Below are positions 54,475-64,000 of a stretch of 64,000 bases of DNA, piece by piece. The stretch lies in NCBI RefSeq assembly GCF_029433855.1, contig NZ_JAROAU010000003.1:1787672-1851671 (forward strand), given 5' to 3'. The stretch is from Candidatus Kosakonia sp. 282A-S69. Lineage in GTDB: Bacteria > Pseudomonadota > Gammaproteobacteria > Enterobacterales > Enterobacteriaceae. The stretch's first letter is position 1. Every line of letters starts with the position of its first letter. Made by a program: the position numbers and the translations under genes. The notes beneath the pieces are model-generated. The model saw only the letters and a program-made list of their open reading frames with translations. It was not told the origin of the DNA and searched no databases.

Positions 54475-55227
54475 ATGATCCCGGAAAAGCGAATTATTCG
54501 ACGCATTCAGTCTGGCGGCTGTGCTATCCATTGTCAGGATTGCAGCATCAGCCAGCTTTGCATCCCCTTTACTCTTAATGAGCATGAGCTGGATCAGCTC
54601 GACAATATCATTGAGCGTAAAAAGCCCATCCAGAAAGGTCAGACCCTGTTTAAAGCAGGCGATGAGCTGAAATCGCTCTACGCTATCCGTTCTGGCACTA
54701 TCAAAAGCTATACCATCACCGAACAGGGCGATGAGCAGATCACCGGCTTCCATCTGGCGGGCGATCTGGTGGGCTTTGATGCCATCGGAACCGGCCATCA
54801 CCCAAGCTTCGCTCAGGCGCTGGAGACCTCAATGGTCTGTGAGATCCCGTTCGAAACGCTGGACGATCTCTCCGGTAAAATGCCGAGCCTGCGCCAGCAG
54901 ATGATGCGTCTGATGAGCGGCGAGATCAAAGGCGATCAGGATATGATCCTGCTGCTGTCGAAGAAAAACGCGGAAGAGCGTCTGGCGGCATTTATCTATA
55001 ACCTCTCCCGCCGTTTTGCGCAGCGTGGTTTCTCACCGCGTGAATTCCGTCTGACCATGACCCGCGGCGACATCGGCAACTACCTGGGCCTGACCGTTGA
55101 GACCATCAGCCGTCTGCTGGGTCGTTTCCAGAAGAGCGGCATGCTGGCGGTGAAGGGGAAATATATCACTATTGAGAATGGCGATCTGCTCTCTGAGCTG
55201 GCGGGTCACGCCCGTAACGTTGCCTGA
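54475..55227 (+). CDS. fnr: anaerobic global regulator FNR
   Basis: 250 residues, nearly identical to E. coli FNR. Four cluster-binding cysteines are present: three in the N-terminal segment ([14 protein letters not shown], residues 16-29, of which 20, 23 and 29 bind the 4Fe-4S cluster) and one in SMVCEI (122). HTH with the recognition helix [10 protein letters not shown] (about 209-218). It activates anaerobic respiration genes, plausibly including ydfZ and ynfE in this window, and represses its own promoter. Confidence 0.98.
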   Translation: MIPEKRIIRRIQSGGCAIHCQDCSISQLCIPFTLNEHELDQLDNIIERKKPIQKGQTLFKAGDELKSLYAIRSGTIKSYTITEQGDEQITGFHLAGDLVGFDAIGTGHHPSFAQALETSMVCEIPFETLDDLSGKMPSLRQQMMRLMSGEIKGDQDMILLLSKKNAEERLAAFIYNLSRRFAQRGFSPREFRLTMTRGDIGNYLGLTVETISRLLGRFQKSGMLAVKGKYITIENGDLLSELAGHARNVA

Positions 55228-55372
55228 TTTTTTACCCCACCTTTTGCCCTTTTGCCGGGTCATTACATTTTTCTGATTTATTGATCCGGCAAAAGGTTTC
55301 CGCTGTTTCATTCAGCTTATATGGGTTATCTTTTACTGTCAGAGAGTGGTGACAGATGTAAGGAGACCCTGT

Positions 55373-56323
55373 ATGGCTAAGTATCAGAATATGTTGGTCG
55401 CCATCGATCCTAATCAGGACGATCAACCCGCATTACGACGTGCCGTGTATTTGCATCAACGGATTGGCGGTCGGATCAAAGCTTTTTTGCCGATTTACGA
55501 CTTCTCATACGAGATGACCACCCTTCTCTCCCCCGATGAGCGAACGGCAATGCGCCAGGGTGTTATCAGCCAGCGCACCGCATGGATCCGCGAACAGGCG
55601 AAATACTATATCGACTCGGGTGTGCCCATCGACATCAAAGTGGTGTGGCATAACCGTCCCTTCGAAGCCATTATTCAGGAAGTGCTCTCCGGCGGCCACG
55701 ATCTGCTGCTGAAGATGACGCATCAGCACGATAAACTCGAATCGGTGATTTTTACCCCGACCGACTGGCATCTGCTGCGTAAATGCCCCTGCCCGGTATG
55801 GATGGTAAAAGATCAGCCATGGCCGGAAGGCGGTCGCGCTGTCGTTGCCGTTAACCTTGCCAGCGAAGAGATCTACCACAACGCGCTGAATGAGAAGCTG
55901 GTGAAAGAGACCCAGCATCTTGCTGAACAGGTCAACCATACTGAAGTGCACCTTGTCGGTGCTTATCCTGTCACCCCCATCAATATTGCTATTGAACTGC
56001 CGGAGTTTGATCCGAGCGTCTATAACGACGCCATTCGCGGCCAGCATCTGCTGGCGATGAAAGCGCTGCGGCAAAAGTTTGGTATCGATGAGAAAATGAC
56101 GCATGTCGAGAAGGGATTGCCGGAAGAGGTGATCCCGGATCTGGCGGAACATCTGCAGGCCGGGATTGTGGTGCTTGGCACCATTGGCCGCACCGGTATC
56201 TCCGCCGCGTTTCTCGGCAATACCGCAGAGCAGGTGATCGATCACCTGCGCTGCGATTTGCTGGTTATCAAACCGGATGATTACCAGTCGCCCGTTGAAC
56301 TGGATGATGACGAAGACGACTAA
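55373..56323 (+). CDS. uspE: universal stress protein E
   Basis: 316 residues, two tandem Usp domains (about 1-150 and 155-310), the E. coli UspE length; second-domain ATP-type loop [20 protein letters not shown] is visible. UspE acts in stress resistance, motility and adhesion. ATG 55373 follows AAGGAG; the frame from 55346 is discarded. It is downstream of fnr, as in E. coli. Confidence 0.96.
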   Translation: MAKYQNMLVAIDPNQDDQPALRRAVYLHQRIGGRIKAFLPIYDFSYEMTTLLSPDERTAMRQGVISQRTAWIREQAKYYIDSGVPIDIKVVWHNRPFEAIIQEVLSGGHDLLLKMTHQHDKLESVIFTPTDWHLLRKCPCPVWMVKDQPWPEGGRAVVAVNLASEEIYHNALNEKLVKETQHLAEQVNHTEVHLVGAYPVTPINIAIELPEFDPSVYNDAIRGQHLLAMKALRQKFGIDEKMTHVEKGLPEEVIPDLAEHLQAGIVVLGTIGRTGISAAFLGNTAEQVIDHLRCDLLVIKPDDYQSPVELDDDEDD

Positions 56324-56330
56324 GCAGTAA

Positions 56331-56355
56331 ACCCGCCGCGAGGCGGGTTGTTTTA
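56331..56355 (+). terminator. uspE terminator
   Basis: ACCCGCC-GCGA-GGCGGGT followed by TGTTTT, 7 bases after the uspE stop; the convergent MscS gene ends within it. Confidence 0.85.
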
Positions 56356-57465
56356 TCCTGCCGGTTGTTCACTCGGCGACTCTGCGGAGGCCGCTTCTAC
56401 CGCCAGCCCACCTTTCACCACCACACACGGTATCGCCAGCTCAATCTCTTCTGCCGCCAGCTGCTCCATAATGCGGATATTGATCTCCTGCTGAATATCC
56501 ATATAGGTGTTGTAATCCGCTGAATTCACAATATGCACCACTTCAAAGTTCAGCCGGTCGGTACCGAAGCCGAGGAAGTGAGCGCGATCGAAACGGGTAT
56601 TGCCTACGTCGGTAATGATGGTTTTCACCATCTCGCCCACTTTGCGCAGCTTATCCGGCGGCGTGGTGAGCGCGAGGCCAAAGGTGAAGACGATACGGCG
56701 CGTCTGCATACGCTTATAGTTATGCAGCGTTTGCTGCAGCAGGATGGCGTTGCCGCAGACAATCTGCTCCCCGCTCAGGCTGCGAATACGTGTGGTTTTA
56801 AGCCCAATATGCTCGATGGTCCCGGCTACGTCGCCGAACACCACAAAGTCACCGATCTCAAAAGGCTTATCGAAGCCGATGGAGAGCGAGGCAAAAACAT
56901 CGCTCAGAATGGTTTGCACCGCCAGCGCAATGGCGATACCGCCTACCCCGAGACTCGCCACCAGCGCGGTAATATTGACACCGACGTTCGCCAGGATCGA
57001 CAGCAGCATCATCGTCCAGAGCATCATGCGCAGCAGCAGACCGGCAATCACCATGGTGACCGGGTTTTTACTGGTATTAGGGGAGTACATCAGGTGGCGC
57101 ATCCACGAGACCACGCCCTGATCAAGCCAGAGCGCAATCTGGATCGCCAGCACTAAAAACCAGGCGTGCCCGAGGGTGTTAAAAAGATGATCGGGAAGGT
57201 CGACGAAGCGCAGGCTGAAAAGTAACGCCGCCACAAAGAGCAGGAATTTGCTGGTGCGCCTGAGCATATCCACCACAACATGCTGCAACGTGCCAACACC
57301 GCCCTGCTTTTCACTCCAGTTATGCGCGCCTTTCAGCACCATTTTCAGTAAGTGGGTAAAGAGCCAGTAGACCACCAGCGTCACAATCACCACCGTACCA
57401 AGGCCAATCCAGAATGAGGGCAGCATTAAGATGGATATAAAGTCAAAACGTGACAAAAACGTCAT
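56353..57465 (-). CDS. MscS-family mechanosensitive channel
   Basis: 370 residues: several N-terminal membrane helices, the pore helix region NVGVNITALVASLGVGGIAIALAVQ (about 163-187, glycine/alanine pattern of TM3), and the MscS beta domain (FEIGDFVVFGDVAGTIEHIGLKTTRIRS). It opens on membrane tension to release solutes on osmotic downshift. E. coli has ynaI at this place, but the sequence is clearly another subfamily, so I give no symbol. The C-terminus ends in a low-complexity AVEAASAESPSEQPAG tail. Confidence 0.87.
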   Translation of the reverse strand: MTFLSRFDFISILMLPSFWIGLGTVVIVTLVVYWLFTHLLKMVLKGAHNWSEKQGGVGTLQHVVVDMLRRTSKFLLFVAALLFSLRFVDLPDHLFNTLGHAWFLVLAIQIALWLDQGVVSWMRHLMYSPNTSKNPVTMVIAGLLLRMMLWTMMLLSILANVGVNITALVASLGVGGIAIALAVQTILSDVFASLSIGFDKPFEIGDFVVFGDVAGTIEHIGLKTTRIRSLSGEQIVCGNAILLQQTLHNYKRMQTRRIVFTFGLALTTPPDKLRKVGEMVKTIITDVGNTRFDRAHFLGFGTDRLNFEVVHIVNSADYNTYMDIQQEINIRIMEQLAAEEIELAIPCVVVKGGLAVEAASAESPSEQPAG

Positions 57466-57529
57466 CCTTCCTCCTTATCAAAAAGATCAAGCAAGAAGTA
57501 TAGACGCTCTGACAAGCCTGACTGCGGAC

Positions 57530-57557
57530 AAAAAAATACCGCTCCGAAGAGCGGTAT
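57530..57557 (-). terminator. pntAB terminator
   Basis: On the minus strand ATACCGCTC-TTCG-GAGCGGTAT followed by TTTTTTT, 17 bases after the pntB stop. Confidence 0.92.
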
Positions 57558-57573
57558 GAGTAAGCAGTGAATC

Positions 57574-58965
<1,392 letters not shown>

Positions 58966-58972
58966 TTACCCC

Positions 58973-60997
<2,025 letters not shown>

Positions 60998-61942
60998 ATG
61001 AAGCTCAACTACACCCTCCTGGCGTCAGCACTTCTGTCCGCAACCGCGTTTACGGCTAACGCTGCGACAGAGTTAACACCGGAGCAAGCCGCTGCGGTGA
61101 AGCCTTACGATCGCATCGTGATTACCGGACGTTTTAACGCGATTGGCGATGCGGTTAACGCCGTCTCCAAACGCGCAGATAAAGAGGGCGCAGCGTCCTT
61201 TTATGTCGTTGACACCTCTGATGCCAATAACAGCGGCAACCAGCGCGTGACAGCCGATCTCTACAAAGCTGACGCGGCAAAAGCAGACAAGCCGACCTAT
61301 CGCGTCATCAATGGCGTAACCGAATATCCAAAAGATAAAGCCATTGCGCTTGAGCCTTACGATACCGTGACGGTTCAGGGCTTCTACCGCACCCAGCCTG
61401 AAGTGAACGATGCCATCAGCAAAGCGGCGAAAGCCAAGGGCGCTGATGCGTTCTACATCGTGCGCCAGGTTGATGCCAACCAGGGCGGCAACCAGCTGAT
61501 CACTGCGTTCATCTATAAAGCCAATGCGAAAAAACGCGTGATTCAGAGCGCAGACGCTATTCCGCGTGACTCCGACGCGGGCCGTGCCGCGCTGGCGAAG
61601 GGCGGTGAAGAAGCGAAGCGGGTTGAAATTCCAGGCGTCGCGTCTGATGCCACCGCAGGCGTTGGCGTTGGTCGCTTCTTCGAAACGCAATCCTCTACCG
61701 GCGGTCGTTACAGTGTCACGCTTCCGGACGGTAAAAAAATTGAAGAGCTGAATAAAATCACCGCCGCGCAGATGGTGCCTTTCGACAGCGTTAAGTTCAC
61801 CGGCAACTATGGCAACATGACCGAGATCTCCTATCAGGTCGCCAAACGTGCCGCCGCGAAAGGCGCGAAGTACTATCACATCACGCGTCAGTGGTCTGAA
61901 AGCGGCAACAACATGACCATCAGCGCTGATCTCTATAAATAA
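60998..61942 (+). CDS. ydgH: YdgH, triple-DUF1471 periplasmic protein
   Basis: 314 residues, E. coli length; signal peptide ending ANA (about 22), then three DUF1471 (BhsA/McbA-like) domains at about 40-105, 115-180 and 255-314, each with the GFYRTQ/GRFNAI-KGAxxFYxVRQ pattern. Stress- and biofilm-linked family; the exact role is unknown. GAAGGAT precedes ATG 60998. Confidence 0.94.
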   Translation: MKLNYTLLASALLSATAFTANAATELTPEQAAAVKPYDRIVITGRFNAIGDAVNAVSKRADKEGAASFYVVDTSDANNSGNQRVTADLYKADAAKADKPTYRVINGVTEYPKDKAIALEPYDTVTVQGFYRTQPEVNDAISKAAKAKGADAFYIVRQVDANQGGNQLITAFIYKANAKKRVIQSADAIPRDSDAGRAALAKGGEEAKRVEIPGVASDATAGVGVGRFFETQSSTGGRYSVTLPDGKKIEELNKITAAQMVPFDSVKFTGNYGNMTEISYQVAKRAAAKGAKYYHITRQWSESGNNMTISADLYK

Positions 61943-61958
61943 GGCGACGCGCAGAGAA

Positions 61959-61987
61959 AAGGCGGCACAGAAAGCCGCCTTTTTTTT
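61959..61987 (+). terminator. ydgH terminator
   Basis: AAGGCGGC-ACAGAAA-GCCGCCTT followed by a run of T. Confidence 0.93.
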
Positions 61988-62139
61988 CGGTTTTATCTAC
62001 TTTTTCACAAAATACCCCTCGCCCTCATTGCATGCCCTGACGACTCTCCGTAAAATTCCGCGCCTAGTGATATCCACCATATTTATGCGCTCCGGCAAAA
62101 TAATTATTCTGGATGAGTTGCTTTTTTGACAGGATAACA

Positions 62140-63522
62140 ATGGAAAAGAAACTTGGCCTTAGCGCTTTAACTGCGCTGGTCCTAAGCTCAATGCTTGGCG
62201 CGGGCGTCTTCAGCCTGCCGCAAAATATGGCGGAAGTCGCCAGCCCCGCAGCGCTGATTATCGGCTGGCTGATCACCGGCGTCGGCATCATTCTTCTCGC
62301 CTTCGCCATGCTGATCCTGACCCGTATCCGCCCGGATCTTGATGGCGGCATCTTCACCTATGCCCGCGAAGGCTTTGGCGAGCTGATCGGTTTCTGCTCC
62401 GCCTGGGGCTACTGGTTATGCGCGGTGATCGCCAATGTCTCCTATCTGGTGATCGTCTTCTCTGCCCTCAGTTTTTTCACCGACAGCCCGTCGTTGCGGC
62501 TGTTTGGCGATGGCAACACCTGGCAGTCGATTGTCGGAGCTTCCGCGCTGCTGTGGATTGTTCATGCGCTGGTGCTGCGCGGCGTGCAAACCGCGGCGAG
62601 CATCAACCTGGCAGCAACGCTGGCGAAACTGGTCCCGCTGGGGCTGTTTGTTGTGCTGGCGGCGCTGGCCTTTAACCTCGATAAATTTTCCCTCGATTTC
62701 AGCGGCGTGGCGCTCGGCGTGCCGGTCTGGGAGCAGGTAAAAAACACCATGCTGATCACTCTGTGGGTGTTTATCGGCGTGGAGGGTGCGGTGGTGGTCT
62801 CTGCCCGCGCGCGTAATAAACAGGATGTGGGCCGCGCGACGCTGCTGGCGGTGCTGGCGGCACTGACGGTCTACCTGCTGGTGACGCTACTCTCCCTCGG
62901 CGTGGTTGCGCGTCCGGAGCTTGCGGAGATGCGTAATCCGTCCATGGCCGGGCTGATGGTGAAACTGCTGGGCAGCTGGGGCGAAGTGGTGATCGCAGCG
63001 GGGTTGATTATCTCCGTGTGCGGCGCCTACCTGAGCTGGACCATTATGGCCGCGGAAGTGCCGCTGCTGGCGTCAACGCATAAAGCCTTCCCGCGTATCT
63101 TCGCGCATCAGAACAAACAGAGCGCGCCGGCGGCCTCGCTGTGGCTGACCAATGCCTCCGTGCAGATCTGCCTGGTGCTGATCTGGCTTACCGGCTCGGA
63201 TTACAACACCCTGCTGACGATTGCTTCAGAGATGATCCTCGTGCCCTATCTGCTGGTTGGGGCCTTCCTGCTGAAAATCGCGCGTCGTCCGCTGCACCGC
63301 ATGGTCGCCGTCGGAGCCTGCCTCTATGGCTTATGGCTGCTCTATGCCTCCGGCCCGATGCACCTGCTGCTCTCGGTGGTGCTCTATGCGCCTGGTCTGC
63401 TGGTCTTTATCTACGCCCGCAGCACCCATAGCGAAACCGTCTCGCTGATGCAGCGCGAAAAGGTACTGATTCTCCTGCTACTGGTGGCCGCCCTGCCGGC
63501 CACCTGGATGCTGGTGCGCTGA
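62140..63522 (+). CDS. ydgI: YdgI, ArcD-type arginine/ornithine antiporter-like permease
   Basis: 460 residues and 12-13 membrane helices, equal in length to E. coli YdgI; APC superfamily, basic amino acid/polyamine antiporter family with SSMLGAGVFSLPQNMA (about 15-30) in helix 1 and LWVFIGVEGAVVVSARARNK (about 208-227). Probable arginine-ornithine or related exchange. ATG 62140 fits the E. coli start. The downstream gene here is ydgC directly; folM, which lies between them in E. coli, is absent. Confidence 0.92.
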   Translation: MEKKLGLSALTALVLSSMLGAGVFSLPQNMAEVASPAALIIGWLITGVGIILLAFAMLILTRIRPDLDGGIFTYAREGFGELIGFCSAWGYWLCAVIANVSYLVIVFSALSFFTDSPSLRLFGDGNTWQSIVGASALLWIVHALVLRGVQTAASINLAATLAKLVPLGLFVVLAALAFNLDKFSLDFSGVALGVPVWEQVKNTMLITLWVFIGVEGAVVVSARARNKQDVGRATLLAVLAALTVYLLVTLLSLGVVARPELAEMRNPSMAGLMVKLLGSWGEVVIAAGLIISVCGAYLSWTIMAAEVPLLASTHKAFPRIFAHQNKQSAPAASLWLTNASVQICLVLIWLTGSDYNTLLTIASEMILVPYLLVGAFLLKIARRPLHRMVAVGACLYGLWLLYASGPMHLLLSVVLYAPGLLVFIYARSTHSETVSLMQREKVLILLLLVAALPATWMLVR

Positions 63523-63524
63523 GC

Positions 63525-63860
63525 TCAGTGCAGGCGACTCCAGCAGTAAATTAACAGCCAGGCGCTGAGGCTCCAGCAGAGTACCGCACAGCCCAGCGCC
63601 GGCCCTACCCGCATAAAAGCGGTGAAGTACCAGAGCGAAAGCAGATAGAGAAAGTAAGGGATGATCGCCCACATGCCAAAGAGGATGGTAGTGCGCAGCG
63701 CTTCGACACCGCGTTCGGAGGCGACAATATAGTGCGCAATCATCGCAAAGGTGGGAAAGAGCGGGATCAACCCGGCTATATAGTAGTTTTTTGTCTTCGC
63801 CAGCAGACCAATCAGCACCACCACCAGCGCGCCAATCGCTGCTTTCATCAGCAATCCCAT
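63525..63860 (-). CDS. ydgC: YdgC, GlpM-family inner-membrane protein
   Basis: 111 residues, four helices, matching E. coli YdgC (111) including LAKTKNYYIAGLIPLFPTFA and HYIVASERG. GlpM of Pseudomonas affects alginate production; the role in enterobacteria is unknown. ATG 63860 aligns with E. coli; the longer frame to 63980 is discarded. Its stop is 2 bp from that of convergent ydgI. Confidence 0.92.
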   Translation of the reverse strand: MGLLMKAAIGALVVVLIGLLAKTKNYYIAGLIPLFPTFAMIAHYIVASERGVEALRTTILFGMWAIIPYFLYLLSLWYFTAFMRVGPALGCAVLCWSLSAWLLIYCWSRLH

Positions 63861-64000
63861 CATTTTTCCTGTTAACACTTCAACAACATAGACCGCCAGC
63901 ATAGCGGAAGCGCGTTCGTTTAGAAAAGAGTAATGGCAGGTTCTATCAAGGCGGTGTATGTTGACGTTTTTGTTCATCATGATGGCTTATGAATAAGATC
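63861..64000. other. right-edge intergenic region
   Basis: 140 bp upstream of ydgC, A/T-richer towards the edge. In E. coli the divergent rstA gene follows; its start is not reached here. Confidence 0.4.

Noticed and set aside
55247-55300. Inverted repeat CTTTTGCCGG...CCGGCAAAAG between fnr and uspE as a terminator
   Set aside because: The loop is over 25 bases and no T-run follows on either strand.
56353-57465. Naming the MscS-type gene ynaI
   Set aside because: Same locus as ynaI in E. coli, but the protein sequence belongs to another MscS subfamily.

Overview
The window is a chromosomal segment of a GC-rich enterobacterium (family Enterobacteriaceae, closer in gene content to Kosakonia, Enterobacter or Klebsiella relatives than to E. 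coli K-12). This follows from long runs of genes that match E. coli loci in protein sequence and order (marCRAB, ydfG-rspR-ydfZ-ydfI, ynfA-ynfB-speG-ynfC-ynfD, ynfE-ynfG-ynfH-dmsD, bioD2-mlc-ynfL-ynfM, asr-ydgU-ydgD, mdtJI, ogt-fnr-uspE, pntAB-ydgH-ydgI-ydgC), from typical REP/BIME repeats, and from a Salmonella-type osmU (osmV/W/X/Y) operon next to dmsD. The genus is an inference; there is no rRNA or other phylogenetic marker in the window.

Layout. 1-16 kb: sad (cut by the left edge) and its regulator ptrR, a GNAT acetyltransferase, an L-lactate/L-2-hydroxyacid dehydrogenase, a PhzF isomerase, sotB, a lipoprotein hydrolase coupled to marC, marRAB with a full operator, eamA, ydeE, a methionine-synthase-like enzyme, rhodanese/ftrA, and mgtS with an adjacent candidate MgrR sRNA. 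Two copies of a REP-flanked structured repeat of about 360 bp lie at 6.2 and 12.2 kb. 16-18.5 kb: a gene-poor accessory stretch with a zinc-ribbon protein, a GvpU-like protein, small hypotheticals and an unassigned structured intergenic region. 18.5-35.7 kb: dcp to dmsD and the osmU operon, covering peptide turnover, polyamine acetylation, anaerobic selenate/DMSO-type respiration and osmoprotectant uptake. 35.7-43 kb: sugar control (mlc), bioD2 and ynfLM, interrupted by two A+T-richer insertions carrying toxin-like genes. 43-64 kb: an M32 carboxypeptidase, asr-ydgU-ydgD, a c-di-GMP enzyme, mdtJI, an AI-2E family permease, an SOS-controlled umuDC, smrA, McaS sRNA, ogt, fnr, uspE, an MscS-type channel, pntAB, ydgH, ydgI and ydgC.

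The most unusual content is the toxin-like material. At 35.7-37.7 kb lie a broken ATLF-type zinc metallopeptidase and a broken R-S-E ADP-ribosyltransferase that share a short N-terminal tag (MYAYAKDK / MYAHAQTK) on unrelated C-terminal domains, as in polymorphic toxins. At 42.3-42.9 kb an intact C80-like (caspase-fold) candidate protease sits between two diverged copies of the 3' end and terminator of ynfM, which looks like the footprint of an insertion. Also notable is a UmuD homologue that starts where mature UmuD' starts and lacks the catalytic serine, so it may be a pre-activated, non-self-cleaving form.

Several regulatory circuits can be read directly from sites: marO with two MarR sites and a marbox, FNR boxes upstream of ydfZ and fnr, a CRP box upstream of mcaS, a PhoP box upstream of the candidate mgrR, an RstA box upstream of asr and a LexA box upstream of umuDC. 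Identifications of known genes rest on remembered family sequences, since no search could be run.
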